The position numbers and the translations under genes are program-made. From an uncultured Pseudomonadota bacterium (GTDB taxonomy: Bacteria; Pseudomonadota; Alphaproteobacteria; RF32; CAG-239), in the NCBI GenBank assembly GCA_949295475.1, contig CASFLC010000085.1, forward strand, positions 1-41,021: a DNA stretch of 41,021 nucleotides, in the 5' to 3' direction. The notes under the pieces were generated by a model. It saw nothing but the letters and a program-made list of their open reading frames with translations, was not told the origin of the DNA and did not search any database. Shown piece by piece: positions 7,598 through 16,290 of the stretch (positions are counted from its first letter, which is position 1; each line of letters starts with the position of its first letter).

Positions 7598-8335
7598 TTA
7601 TTTCCAGTCTCCGACAGTCGCCTGCCAGAGCGTCAGTGCTGCGGCGACGGCAGTTTCCGCCCGCAGAATCCTCGGCCCGAGAGAAATTCCTCTGACAAAC
7701 GGCTGCCGACGCAGCAGATGCAGTTCTTCTTCCGAAAAACCGCCTTCCGGTCCGACCAGAATTGCGGCCGGCTTGCCTGCTGCGGTCCGGAATGTTTCCA
7801 GAGCCGGCTGCCCGCCGCCGCTTTCGTCCATCAGAAAGATTATTCTGTTTATATCCCAATTTTTTAAAATATTGGTTAAAGTCTGTACCGGTATAATTTC
7901 CGGCACATCCAGACGCCGGCATTGTTCCGCGGCTTCTATGGCCTGAGCCCGGTAACGTTCGGTGCGGACGGTGTCTGCGTTGGTGTAGGCCGTGTAAACC
8001 GGGCAGATTTTTGAAATGCCCAATTCGGTCGCTTTTTCAATAATGTAATCTGTACGTTCTTTTTTGACCGGGGCAAACAGCAGCCAAACATCAGGTACGG
8101 CTGCGAACGGCCGGAGCCGGCGTTTTGTTTGCAGAACGGTTTGCTTTTTGTGCGGCAGGATTACGGTGCAAAAATATTCGCCGTCTGTGCCGTTAAAGCA
8201 GACGATGTTTTCGCTTTGTTTTAGGCGCATGACGTTGCAGACGTAGTGGGACATGTCCGGCGAAAGGGTAAGTTCCCGGTTTTCGGAGAGCGGAACATCT
8301 ATGTACAAACGGGGCGGGTTTTTTGTTTTGCTCAT
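7598..8335 (-). CDS. rsmE: 16S rRNA (uracil-1498-N3)-methyltransferase RsmE
   Basis: A 245-residue SPOUT-class methyltransferase that makes m3U1498 in the small-subunit rRNA decoding region. An N-terminal PUA-like RNA-binding part (to about 70, with HYVCNVMRLK) precedes the SPOUT fold with KKERTDYIIEKATELGI, AEQCRRLDVPEI, ILVGPEGGFSEEEL and the knot signature LGPRILRAETA. Length is normal. The ATG overlaps the stop of the exported-protein gene by four bases (ATGA), so it is translationally coupled to it. It is housekeeping; the downstream regulator genes may share its transcript. Confidence 0.96.
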   Translation of the reverse strand: MSKTKNPPRLYIDVPLSENRELTLSPDMSHYVCNVMRLKQSENIVCFNGTDGEYFCTVILPHKKQTVLQTKRRLRPFAAVPDVWLLFAPVKKERTDYIIEKATELGISKICPVYTAYTNADTVRTERYRAQAIEAAEQCRRLDVPEIIPVQTLTNILKNWDINRIIFLMDESGGGQPALETFRTAAGKPAAILVGPEGGFSEEELHLLRRQPFVRGISLGPRILRAETAVAAALTLWQATVGDWK

Positions 8336-8856
8336 GGCGTTACCCTGATGCGAAGGATGCGGCTTTGCAAACAGCGGCGGTCATCGGTTTGGTTGTCCAG
8401 ATATAGTTTTGTGGTTCCCGGGGTCACCGACAGGAATTCGATAATACGAACGTCATTTTGCTTTTGAGTACTGATCGGTTTGATGATGTTTTCGTTGGTG
8501 TCAATGTGCCAGGAGGTGTCGTTTGCTTCAGGCAGTTCCAGCTTCAAAATATAGTTTAAGGGGATTTTGACATTGCGCAAGTCAGCGGTCTGCAAGCTGA
8601 GCGTCAATACCGGCGCCGGCCGTTCGGGGAGAATCTTTTCGGCAATGGCTTCAAAATCCACGCTTTGTCCGCTGGGAACAGGGATAAAAACCGCGTCGGA
8701 GGCCGTTTGGTCTTTGTCTTTTTGAGGAACGGCGGCAGAGGCGCGCGCTACGTTTTGAAAAGAAAAGGCTTTCTGCGGACTTTGAGCGACAAAAGCCTGC
8801 GCCGGGCCGGCGAGGGCCGCCAAAACGGCAAGTAATGCAACAGGTGTTTTTTTCAT
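8332..8856 (-). CDS. Exported hypothetical protein with Ig-like (chagasin-like?) C-terminus
   Basis: A 174-residue protein with a cleavable signal peptide (MKKTPVALLAVLAALAGPAQA). The start at 8856 is set by GGGGAG upstream; a longer frame would add ten residues before the signal. The mature N-terminus is low-complexity. Residues about 95-174 are beta-rich: LPEANDTSWHI, then IIEFLSVTPGTTKLYLDNQ and ILRIRVTP. This resembles the chagasin (I42) cysteine-protease-inhibitor fold, in which a loop before SW and a PGTT-type turn are typical, but the GNPTTGY loop is not evident, so the assignment is weak. It is coupled by ATGA to rsmE. Confidence 0.62.
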   Translation of the reverse strand: MKKTPVALLAVLAALAGPAQAFVAQSPQKAFSFQNVARASAAVPQKDKDQTASDAVFIPVPSGQSVDFEAIAEKILPERPAPVLTLSLQTADLRNVKIPLNYILKLELPEANDTSWHIDTNENIIKPISTQKQNDVRIIEFLSVTPGTTKLYLDNQTDDRRCLQSRILRIRVTP

Positions 8857-8979
8857 TTTCTTTCTCCCCAAAACATTTCGTGGCATAAATCCGAAATTAT
8901 GGTGTACACCTTTAGTTTATCGGTTATTTTAACAAATAGAAAGTAAAATTTTGGTTACATTTGAGTTGCGGAATAAAGA

Positions 8980-9651
8980 ATGATTATTACGATAGACGGT
9001 CCGGCCGCCGCCGGAAAAGGAACTCTGGCAGGGAGCTTGTCCCGAAAATATAATCTGGCGTATTTTGATACCGGCATGGTTTACCGGGCTGTCGGATTGG
9101 AGATGGTCTTGACCCATCAGGATGTGAATGACGAAGGTTCGGCCGAGCGGGTGGCCAGGGAGCTGACCTTTCAAAAAATGCATCTGTTGGCCGAGAATCG
9201 GGATTTTCGTTCCGACGTGGGCGGAAAAGCGGCGTCCGTTGTGTCTGCGCATCCCAAAGTACGGGCGGCTCTGCTCAAAATGCAGCAGGATTTTTCTCTT
9301 AATCCGACATTTGCGGACGGGACACCCGCTGCGGGTGCTATTTATGACGGCAGGGATACCGGAACTGTGGTTTGTCCGCAGGCAGACGTTAAGTTTTTTG
9401 TGACGGCTTCGCCGGAAGTTCGGGCCATGCGCCGGTTTAAGGAATTTCAGCAAAAAGGAATCGAGACGACTTATGAAAAGGTGCTGGCGGATATGAAAGC
9501 GCGAGACGAGAGGGATTCCCAAAGGGCCGCCGCACCCCTGAAACCGGCTTCTGACGCGGTTATTCTCGATACTTCTGCTCTTTCAATCGAAGATGTTATC
9601 AAAAAAGCGGAAAAAATTATCTCTCAAAAGCAAAAATCGCTTGAAAAATAA
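8980..9651 (+). CDS. cmk: Cytidylate kinase
   Basis: A 223-residue (d)CMP kinase that phosphorylates CMP and dCMP with ATP. The P-loop is GPAAAGKGT (residues 7-15) and the sugar/phosphate-contact segment is YFDTGMVYRA. The DGRDTGTVVCPQADVKFF segment matches the family, with Thr where most have Ile (DGRDIGT). The lid region (KARDERDSQRAAAPL) carries the expected arginines. It is placed just before rpsA, as in many proteobacteria, but a good terminator lies between them. The start is ATG, with a weak GCGGA ahead. Confidence 0.96.
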   Translation: MIITIDGPAAAGKGTLAGSLSRKYNLAYFDTGMVYRAVGLEMVLTHQDVNDEGSAERVARELTFQKMHLLAENRDFRSDVGGKAASVVSAHPKVRAALLKMQQDFSLNPTFADGTPAAGAIYDGRDTGTVVCPQADVKFFVTASPEVRAMRRFKEFQQKGIETTYEKVLADMKARDERDSQRAAAPLKPASDAVILDTSALSIEDVIKKAEKIISQKQKSLEK

Positions 9652-9671
9652 TATTTTGGATGTATAAAGGT

Positions 9672-9712
9672 AACGCTTTGGGCAGCGGGGTGCGCCGCTG
9701 CCGGCGTTTTTT
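9672..9712 (+). terminator. Terminator between cmk and rpsA
   Basis: GC-rich hairpin: GGCAGCGG (9681-9688) with CCGCTGCC (9695-9702), plus outer AACGC/GCGTT pairs (9672-9676 with 9704-9708), and then a run of six T. It probably ends cmk transcripts or lowers readthrough into rpsA. Confidence 0.75.
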
Positions 9713-9769
9713 GTTTTAAAGTTCGCACAAGTCCGCCCGAGGGGCCGGCAATTTAATTGAAATTTATTA

Positions 9770-11452
9770 ATGACCAATACAGAAATTAAAATTCCCGAAA
9801 TGACCGAAAATTTTGAGGCCCTGCTGAACGAGCAGTTTGGCGACAAGGGATTGGTCGGTTCGGTTGTCAAGGGAACCATCATCAAAGTAACTCCGGATTA
9901 TGCCACGGTTGACGTCGGTCTGAAATCCGAAGGCCGTATTCCGCTGCGCGAATTTGGCCAAAACGCCGAACTGAAAGTCGGCGATCAGGTGGAAGTTTAT
10001 GTTGACCGTTATGAAGACAAAGACGGCAACATTGTTTTGTCCCGTGAAAAAGCCCGCCGCGAAGAAGCCTGGCATGATCTTGAAAAATGCCTCAATTCCG
10101 GCGAAAGAGTTAACGGCGTTATCTTCGGACGCGTCAAGGGCGGCTTTACCGTTGATCTTAACGGTGCCATTGCCTTCCTGCCGGGTTCGCAGATTGATAT
10201 CCGTCCTATTCGCGACATTACCCCGCTGATGGGTATCGTTCAGCCGTTCCAGATTTTGAAGATGGACAAAGTCAGAGGCAATATCGTGGTTTCCCGCCGC
10301 GTTGTTTTGGAAGAAACCCGCGCCGAAGCCCGCGCCGAGCTGATTGACACTCTTAAGGAAGGTTCAATTTTGGAAGGTGTCGTCAAAAATATTACCGATT
10401 ACGGCGCATTTATTGATCTTGGCGGTGTCGACGGTTTGCTGCATGTTACCGATATTTCCTGGAAACGGATCAATCATCCGGCGGAAGTTTTGTCTGTCGG
10501 GCAGACCGTTAAAGTTCAGGTTATCAAGTTTAACGAAGACAATCAGCGCATCAGCCTGGGTATGAAACAGTTGGAAGCCGATCCGTGGCAAAATGTTGCC
10601 GAGAAATACAAAGTCGGTGAAGTTTACAAAGGCAAAGTTACCAATATTACCGATTACGGCGCATTTGTCGAACTTGAAGACGGTATTGAAGGTTTGGTTC
10701 ATGTTTCTGAAATGAGCTGGACCCGCAAGAACGTTCATCCGGGCAAAATTGTTTCTACTTCTCAGGAAGTTGATGTCAAAGTTTTGGAAGTTGACGCCGA
10801 CAAACGCCGCATCAGCCTCGGCATTAAGCAGTGCACGCCGAATCCGTGGGCCGCTTATGTTGAAGAACATCCGGTCGGTTCCGTCATCGAGGGCAAAATC
10901 AAAAATATTACCGAATTTGGTTTGTTTGTCGGTTTGTCCGATGAAATCGACGGCATGATTCACTTGTCCGACATTTCTTGGGACAAGAGCGGTGAGGAAG
11001 CCGTTAAGGATTATGTCAAGGGTCAGGATATTCAGGCCAAGATTATTGATGTCGATGTTGAAAAAGAACGTATCAGCCTGGGCATCAAACAGTTGACCGA
11101 AAATACGCTGGCAACGGCTCTTGACGGTTTCAAAAAAGGTGACGTTGTCAAAGCGACCGTTACCGGTATTGAGGAAAAAGCCGTTACCGTTGAAGTCAAC
11201 GGCGTTGCCGCTTCCATCAAAAAATCCGACTTGTCAAAAGACAAGGCCGGACAGAATCCCGAAAACTTCAAAGAGGGGGATGTCGTGGAAGCCAAAGTTA
11301 CTTCTGTTGACAAGAAGAACAGTAAGCTCGGTCTGTCAATCAAGGCATTGGAAATTGAAGAAGAGAAGAAGGCTCTGGAAGAATATTCTTCCAACTCCGG
11401 AAACTCTGCTCTCGGCGATGCTTTGGGCGAAGCTCTGAAGAAAAACGCCTGA
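9770..11452 (+). CDS. rpsA: 30S ribosomal protein S1
   Basis: A 560-residue protein with six S1 OB-fold repeats, the size and number typical of proteobacteria. Repeats begin near residues 28, 114, 200, 285, 371 and 457; numbers 3-5 carry the most typical NITDYGAF and VHVSEMSW motifs (variants NITEFGLF, IHLSDISW). S1 binds mRNA to the small subunit and helps initiation on structured or weak-SD messages. No Shine-Dalgarno sequence is visible in the 20 bases before the ATG (an A/T-rich stretch), as also known for E. coli rpsA. This fits S1 autocontrol, but that is inference. A terminator follows. Confidence 0.97.
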   Translation: MTNTEIKIPEMTENFEALLNEQFGDKGLVGSVVKGTIIKVTPDYATVDVGLKSEGRIPLREFGQNAELKVGDQVEVYVDRYEDKDGNIVLSREKARREEAWHDLEKCLNSGERVNGVIFGRVKGGFTVDLNGAIAFLPGSQIDIRPIRDITPLMGIVQPFQILKMDKVRGNIVVSRRVVLEETRAEARAELIDTLKEGSILEGVVKNITDYGAFIDLGGVDGLLHVTDISWKRINHPAEVLSVGQTVKVQVIKFNEDNQRISLGMKQLEADPWQNVAEKYKVGEVYKGKVTNITDYGAFVELEDGIEGLVHVSEMSWTRKNVHPGKIVSTSQEVDVKVLEVDADKRRISLGIKQCTPNPWAAYVEEHPVGSVIEGKIKNITEFGLFVGLSDEIDGMIHLSDISWDKSGEEAVKDYVKGQDIQAKIIDVDVEKERISLGIKQLTENTLATALDGFKKGDVVKATVTGIEEKAVTVEVNGVAASIKKSDLSKDKAGQNPENFKEGDVVEAKVTSVDKKNSKLGLSIKALEIEEEKKALEEYSSNSGNSALGDALGEALKKNA

Positions 11453-11470
11453 TTTCTGGTGTTAACACAA

Positions 11471-11507
11471 AAAATCTCCTGCCCGCAAGGACAGGAGATT
11501 TTTTTTT
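11471..11507 (+). terminator. Rho-independent terminator after rpsA
   Basis: An 11-bp stem, AAAATCTCCTG (11471-11481) with CAGGAGATTTT (11492-11502), a 10-base loop and a T-tract of eight. It also precedes the convergent acetyltransferase stop, so it may serve both. Confidence 0.88.
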
Positions 11508-11518
11508 GCTTTAAAATT

Positions 11519-11956
11519 TTACAGATCTTTTACCATTTTGGCGAAGGTAATGCCTTTTTCTTCAAAGATTTCGCCCTCCTGTCGATAGCCGTTTTTTTCG
11601 TAAAAATGAATGACCGTTAACATCGCGTGCATGATGATTTTGTGATATCCGGCTTGCTTGGCGCGGTGTTCGGCATATTTAACCAAATCGCGGCCGATGC
11701 CTTCGCCCTGATATTTTGTGTCGACGGCAACCTGCATCATGCGGATGGTGTCATTGTCGACCGGAACCAGCATTAATCCGCCGATAAGTTTGTCATCCAG
11801 GCTTTCAATGCAGCCGATGTGCAGATAATTGGCTTCCTGTTGGCGGTGCGAATCCAAAAATTTAAGCCCCAGGGGTTCCAACAGAATTTTGTAACGAAGT
11901 TCTACCAGTTCATCATAACGGCTGGAGCCGAAGTCAATGTCGATAATTTTTCTCAT
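11519..11956 (-). CDS. GNAT-family N-acetyltransferase
   Basis: A 145-residue single GNAT domain that would transfer an acetyl group from acetyl-CoA. The acetyl-CoA pyrophosphate loop is visible as YQGEGIGRDLVKYAEHRAK after the beta-4 strand RMMQVAVDTK, and an FYEKNGY motif near the C-terminus is also typical. The substrate is unknown. I start at 11956 because GGAGG lies eight bases upstream; a longer frame adds MRRCV. It has its own strong promoter and faces away from lepA. Confidence 0.9.
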   Translation of the reverse strand: MRKIIDIDFGSSRYDELVELRYKILLEPLGLKFLDSHRQQEANYLHIGCIESLDDKLIGGLMLVPVDNDTIRMMQVAVDTKYQGEGIGRDLVKYAEHRAKQAGYHKIIMHAMLTVIHFYEKNGYRQEGEIFEEKGITFAKMVKDL

Positions 11957-11985
11957 GACGCACCTCCGCAAATTTAGATACTTTG

Positions 11986-12015
11986 ATTATAGTCCCAATT
12001 ATATAATCTAGTCAA
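11986..12015 (-). promoter_or_regulatory. Promoter for the GNAT gene
   Basis: On the minus strand, TTGACT (plus 12010-12015) and TATAAT (plus 11986-11991) are spaced by 18 bp. The hexamers are close to sigma-70 consensus. The predicted leader is about 25 nt. Confidence 0.7.
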
Positions 12016-12115
12016 TCGGAATAGAAAAGAGGGGGATGAAATTTATTGGTTGCAGATTTAAAAAAATCCTTTATTTTCTTAGTCAAGAAGTCAGAAAGAA
12101 GGATTGGTGAAACAG

Positions 12116-13924
12116 ATGAGTACCCATGATTTGAGTTTAATCCGCAACTTTGCGATTATCGCCCATATCGACCACGGCAAGTCAACGCTGGCCGACCGGC
12201 TGATTGAGGCCTGCGGCGGTCTTGAAAAACGCGAAATGACCGAGCAGGTGTTGGACAGCATGGATATTGAACGCGAACGGGGAATTACCATAAAGGCTCA
12301 GACGGTGCGTTTGAATTATAATGCAAAAGACGGCAAGACCTATCAGCTGAATTTGATGGATACGCCCGGGCATGTCGACTTCTCTTATGAAGTCTCCCGG
12401 TCGCTGGCTTCCTGCGAGGGGTCGGTTCTGGTGGTGGATGCGACTCAGGGAGTGGAGGCCCAGACGCTGGCCAATGTTTATCTGGCTATTGAGAATAATC
12501 ACGAAATTATTCCGGTGTTGAATAAAGTGGATTTGCCCTCGGCTGATCCGGAACGTGTGAAAGCTCAGATTGAAGACGTTATCGGATTGGATGCTTCCGA
12601 CGCCATTGAAACTTCCGGAAAAACCGGTTTGGGCGTGGATAATCTGCTGGAGGCTATTGTGACCAGGCTGCCCGCGCCTTCCGGTGACGAGAACGCTCCC
12701 TTAAAAGCGTTGTTGATTGACAGTTGGTATGACAGTTATCTGGGGGTGATAATTCTGGTGCGGGTGCATGACGGTGTGTTGCGCAGAAAAACACAAATCC
12801 GCATGATGTCAAATAATGCGACTTATTTGGTGGACAAGGTCGGTGTGTTTTCTCCAAAAATGACTGATACGGATGCCTTGTATCCCGGTGAAGTCGGTTT
12901 TATCACCGCCAGCATCAAAAGCGTCAGCGATTGTAATATCGGTGATACTCTGACGGATAACAAACGTCCCTGTGATAAGCCTCTGCATGGTTTCAAGCCG
13001 TCCGTTCCGGTGGTCTTCTGCTCTGTTTTTCCGGTGGATTCCAGTCAGTATGAGGCTCTGAAAGATGCTTTGGCCAAGCTGAAGCTCAACGATGCCAGCA
13101 TTGATTTTCAAAACGAGAATTCGGCGGCTCTCGGATTAGGTTTTCGCTGCGGTTTTCTCGGTCTGCTGCACATGGAAATTATTCAGGAACGTCTTGGACG
13201 GGAGTTTGATTTGGACTTGATTACGACAGCGCCGTCGGTGGCCTATAAAATTCACCTGACCAACGGCAGCGGCATGACGCTGCATAATCCCGCCGATATG
13301 CCGGAGCCGACGACAATCCGTTCCATTGAAGAACCGATGGTCAGGGCGACTATTCTGGTGCCTGATACCTACCTTGGTTCGGTGCTTAAACTTTGTACGG
13401 AACGGCGCGGCGAGCAGGTGGAACTGACCTATGTCGGCAGCCGGGCAATGGTTGTTTATAACATTCCTCTTAACGAAATTGTCTTTGATTTTTATGATCG
13501 TTTGAAATCCATTACCAGCGGGTATGCCAGTTTTGATTACGAATTAACGGGATATCAGGAGGCCGATTTGGTCAAGGTGCAAATTTTGATTAATGAGGAA
13601 CCGGTGGATGCTTTGGCCTTTTTGTGCCACCGTTCGGAAGCGGAATCCCGCGGCAGGCAAATTTGTGAGCGTCTTAAAGATTTGATTCCCCGGCATTTGT
13701 TCAAAATTCCGATTCAGGCGACCATCGGCGGACGGGTCGTTGCCCGTGAAACCATTTCGGCTCTGCGTAAAGATGTTACGGCTAAGTGTTACGGCGGAGA
13801 CGTGACCCGTAAGCGCAAACTTTTGGACAAGCAGAAAAAAGGCAAGCAGCGGATGCGCCAGTTCGGCAAGGTAGAGGTTCCTCAATCGGCGTTTATTGAG
13901 GCGTTGAGAATTGGAGATAACTAA
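12116..13924 (+). CDS. lepA: Elongation factor 4 (LepA)
   Basis: A 602-residue translational GTPase that acts on stalled or misplaced tRNA-ribosome complexes. It has the GTPase motifs AHIDHGKST (G1), DTPGHVDF (G3) and NKVD (G4), and the diagnostic LepA C-terminal domain with [20 protein letters not shown], then [12 protein letters not shown]. The length matches the family (about 600). Three in-frame starts exist (TTG 12104, GTG 12107, ATG 12116). I use the ATG, since [12 protein letters not shown] resembles other LepA N-termini, though the AAGGA at 12099-12103 is 12 bases away and also suits GTG 12107. A weak promoter (TTGGTT 12046-12051, TTTATT 12070-12075) is possible. Confidence 0.96.
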   Translation: MSTHDLSLIRNFAIIAHIDHGKSTLADRLIEACGGLEKREMTEQVLDSMDIERERGITIKAQTVRLNYNAKDGKTYQLNLMDTPGHVDFSYEVSRSLASCEGSVLVVDATQGVEAQTLANVYLAIENNHEIIPVLNKVDLPSADPERVKAQIEDVIGLDASDAIETSGKTGLGVDNLLEAIVTRLPAPSGDENAPLKALLIDSWYDSYLGVIILVRVHDGVLRRKTQIRMMSNNATYLVDKVGVFSPKMTDTDALYPGEVGFITASIKSVSDCNIGDTLTDNKRPCDKPLHGFKPSVPVVFCSVFPVDSSQYEALKDALAKLKLNDASIDFQNENSAALGLGFRCGFLGLLHMEIIQERLGREFDLDLITTAPSVAYKIHLTNGSGMTLHNPADMPEPTTIRSIEEPMVRATILVPDTYLGSVLKLCTERRGEQVELTYVGSRAMVVYNIPLNEIVFDFYDRLKSITSGYASFDYELTGYQEADLVKVQILINEEPVDALAFLCHRSEAESRGRQICERLKDLIPRHLFKIPIQATIGGRVVARETISALRKDVTAKCYGGDVTRKRKLLDKQKKGKQRMRQFGKVEVPQSAFIEALRIGDN

Positions 13925-14052
13925 AAAAGGCCGTCTGGCTGGTGGCTAATACAGATTTAGCGGGACGGCGAAATGCTCATTTACGCTTAATGTAAACTCC
14001 GCTTTCGCCGCCCTAAAATCTTATTATCCACACACGCCATCCGGCCTTTTTT
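13923..14052. repeat. 130-bp imperfect palindromic element
   Basis: A long self-complementary stretch directly after the lepA stop. The outer arms AAAAAAGGCCG and CGGCCTTTTTT are perfect. Going inward, TGGC/GCCA, GTG/CAC, TAAT/ATTA and the block CGGCGAAA/TTTCGCCG also pair, ending in a TTTAC/GTAAA stem around GCTTAAT. The whole would fold into one long hairpin with small bulges. It may work as a terminator through its T6 end, but it is far longer than any other terminator here, and part of its left arm recurs at 14083-14120. It resembles palindromic repeat elements or a miniature mobile element. No coding frame is apparent. Confidence 0.7.
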
Positions 14053-14082
14053 GTGCCCTATGTCGGAGAGGAGTATGTTTTT

Positions 14083-14160
14083 CGTCTGGCTGGTGGCTAA
14101 AGCAGTTTTATGCGGGACGGAGAAAAGGTTGTATAATGGCGAAACAGGGCGTTTAACTGC
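14083..14160. repeat. Second partial copy of the palindrome's left arm
   Basis: CGTCTGGCTGGTGGCTAA at 14083-14100 is identical to 13932-13949. Beyond it the similarity continues with gaps (GCAGTTTTATGCGGGACGG versus ACAGATTTAGCGGGACGG) to about 14120. No matching right arm follows. Its own GCAGTTTTATGC and GCGTTTAACTGC (14149-14160) could pair weakly. Confidence 0.6.
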
Positions 14161-14203
14161 GGTCTTGTACTCGGTCATATATAAAAAATCTGCGCTGAAT
14201 TAG

Positions 14204-14231
14204 TTGACGGTTAACTTTTGCCGGTTACAAT
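14204..14231 (+). promoter_or_regulatory. Promoter for deoB-pgeF
   Basis: TTGACG (14204-14209) and TACAAT (14226-14231) with a 16-bp spacer. The predicted start, near 14238, lies just ahead of the ribosome binding site AGAGGAGA (14246-14253). Confidence 0.65.
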
Positions 14232-14260
14232 TCCTTTTGCTAACAAGAGGAGAATCGGGG

Positions 14261-15463
14261 ATGGGCAGAGTTGTCATCATTATGATGGATTCATTCGGTA
14301 TCGGCGGGGCGCCGGACGGCGTTGCGTTTAACAATGACGGAGCCAATACGCTGGGGCATATTGCCGCCGCTTATCCGGGACTAAAGCTTCCTAATTTATA
14401 TCGGCTCGGTTTGGCCGAGGCGGTCAGAGGCGCCTGTGGGGAATATCCGGCCGGTTGGTCGACGGCGGGCGCTTCCGTGGCTTTGCCGTCCAAATTTGGT
14501 TATGCCCGTGAAATCAGCAAGGATAAGGACACGGTTTCCGGACATTGGGAGATGGCTGGTCTGCCTAATTTAGAGGGGTGGGGACATTTTAAGCCGGATT
14601 ATCCCTCTTTTCCGTCCGAGTTGATGGAAAAAATCGTAAAAGAAAGCGGAATTCCCGGTGTCTTGGGAAACAGGGCGGCTTCCGGGACAGTTATTATTCA
14701 GGAACTCGGAGAGGAGCATCTGCACAGCGGCAAGCCGATATTTTATACTTCGGCGGACAGCAATATGCAGATTGCCGCCCATGAAGAAAAGTTTGGATTG
14801 GAGCGCTTGTATCGTTTGTGCGAAGTTGCCTATAAACATGTTCAACCTTATCATATCGGGAGGATTATCGCCAGACCTTTTGTCGGCGAAAAAAACGGGG
14901 AGTTCGTCCGCACGACCAATCGCCGCGATTATACGGCTCAGCCTTTTGGAGAAACGCTGCTTGACCGCCTGAAAGCTTCGGGACATGAGGTTATCGGCAT
15001 CGGGGCTATTAATGATATTTATGCCCATCGGGGTATCAGCCGGGAGGTTCATGCCGCCAAACTGGAAAATCTGTGGAACGCAACACTGCAGGAAGTTGAG
15101 AAAGCCGGAGAGGGTAGTCTGGTTTTTGTTAATCTTGAAGATTTTGACATGTATTACGGGCATCGCCGCGATGTGGCGGGTTATGCCCGGGCGTTGGAAT
15201 ATTTTGACGGACGTCTGCCGGAAATTGTTCCGCTTCTGAAACAGGATGATCTTGTTTTTATTACGGCAGATCACGGCAACGATCCGACGTGGGACGGAAC
15301 GGACCATACCCGGGAACAAGTGCCGGTGCTGATGTTCGGACATCGGGTCGCGTCGGAAAACATCGGTCAGCGGGAAACCTATGCTGATATTGCGGCAACG
15401 GTGTCGGATTATTTCGGTCTGCCGTCGCCGGCTTACGGCAAAAGTTTTTTGAAAGGAAGATAA
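14261..15463 (+). CDS. deoB: Phosphopentomutase
   Basis: A 400-residue alkaline-phosphatase-superfamily enzyme that interconverts ribose-1-phosphate and ribose-5-phosphate (and the deoxy forms). It links nucleoside phosphorolysis to the pentose-phosphate pool and DeoC. The N-terminal metal site (VVIIMMDSFGIGGAPDG) and the C-terminal ITADHGNDPTWDGTDHTREQ (metal and phosphothreonine-region residues) are intact. I start at 14261 because AGAGGAGA lies 8 bases upstream; the TTG at 14204 coincides with the -35 box. Its stop abuts the next gene's ATG (TAAATG). The rest of the pathway is about 6 kb away on the other strand. Confidence 0.95.
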   Translation: MGRVVIIMMDSFGIGGAPDGVAFNNDGANTLGHIAAAYPGLKLPNLYRLGLAEAVRGACGEYPAGWSTAGASVALPSKFGYAREISKDKDTVSGHWEMAGLPNLEGWGHFKPDYPSFPSELMEKIVKESGIPGVLGNRAASGTVIIQELGEEHLHSGKPIFYTSADSNMQIAAHEEKFGLERLYRLCEVAYKHVQPYHIGRIIARPFVGEKNGEFVRTTNRRDYTAQPFGETLLDRLKASGHEVIGIGAINDIYAHRGISREVHAAKLENLWNATLQEVEKAGEGSLVFVNLEDFDMYYGHRRDVAGYARALEYFDGRLPEIVPLLKQDDLVFITADHGNDPTWDGTDHTREQVPVLMFGHRVASENIGQRETYADIAATVSDYFGLPSPAYGKSFLKGR

Positions 15464-16225
15464 ATGGGTTGGTTTGCACCAAATCTGCCTCGCGACAGGC
15501 ATTGTTTTTTCGGTTCGGAGGGCGGTGTGTCGGAAGGTTTTTATAAGAGCCTTAATCTGAATTTGAAAAGCAAAGACAAGCCGGAGAACATTTATCGAAA
15601 CATGGAAATTGTCGCCGGGTATTATCATCTGCCCCAAACGGCGCTGCATCTGCTTAATCAGGGAGTGAGCGCCGAGGTGATGTTTGTCGAAAAAGCCTCT
15701 CAGATGGCGCATCAGGTTGACGGAGCCGTGACTGACAAGCCGGGGATTATCCTTTCCGTCCGGACGGCTGACTGTGCGCCGGTGCTGCTCGGAGATTTTG
15801 AAAACGGAGTCATCGGTGCGGCGCATGCCGGGTGGCGCGGTGCATTTAAGGGCGTTATAGAAAATACGTTGGATTTGATGTTGTCCAAAGGTGCCCGGCG
15901 GGAAAACATCCGGGCTGCGGTGGGACCGTGCATCGCGCAGCGGTCTTATGAGGTTGACGAAGGGTTTTACCGGCAGTTTACGGAAAAAGATCCTCTGTTT
16001 GCCGTTTTTTTCGGCAATGGGGTTCGTTCAGGTTTTTATCAGTTTGATTTGGAAGCTTTTTGTGTCAGCCGCCTCAAACATTACGGCGTTGAAAACATTT
16101 GCGCTTCGGGGCTGGATACCTATGCGTTGGAAAACCGTTTTTTCAGTTTCCGGCGGTTTACGCATCGGGGGCAGGTGCGCGAAAAATCTGATTTTCCGGT
16201 TGAGATATCCACTATAACCTTATGA
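15464..16225 (+). CDS. PgeF/YfiH-family protein, lacking expected active-site residues
   Basis: A 253-residue member of the YfiH family (multicopper-oxidase-like fold; LACC1/FAMIN relatives). Characterised members are zinc-dependent purine nucleoside phosphorylases/deaminases, or editors of peptidoglycan precursors. Conserved segments remain: TADCAPVLL (Cys104), AAHAGWRG (His121), GPCIAQRSYEV and the C-terminal ENRFFSFRR. But where relatives have Q-[VI]-H-[GS], this protein has QGVS with Val68 at the zinc-ligand His, and the usual F-T-R-x-GGVS near the N-terminus reads FGSEGGVS. Two expected active-site residues are therefore missing. It starts right after the deoB stop, so nucleoside metabolism is the likely context. 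Confidence 0.85.
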   Translation: MGWFAPNLPRDRHCFFGSEGGVSEGFYKSLNLNLKSKDKPENIYRNMEIVAGYYHLPQTALHLLNQGVSAEVMFVEKASQMAHQVDGAVTDKPGIILSVRTADCAPVLLGDFENGVIGAAHAGWRGAFKGVIENTLDLMLSKGARRENIRAAVGPCIAQRSYEVDEGFYRQFTEKDPLFAVFFGNGVRSGFYQFDLEAFCVSRLKHYGVENICASGLDTYALENRFFSFRRFTHRGQVREKSDFPVEISTITL

Positions 16226-16290
16226 TTGCTTTTAATTTTTGAAAAATCTGGTATGCTGAGCAATATGGCTTAACAAGACTGAACGTTTGA

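Noticed and set aside
8901-8910. GGTGTACACC, a 10-bp palindrome upstream of the exported-protein gene.
   Set aside because: It is short, occurs once and does not line up with a convincing promoter, so it cannot be told from chance.
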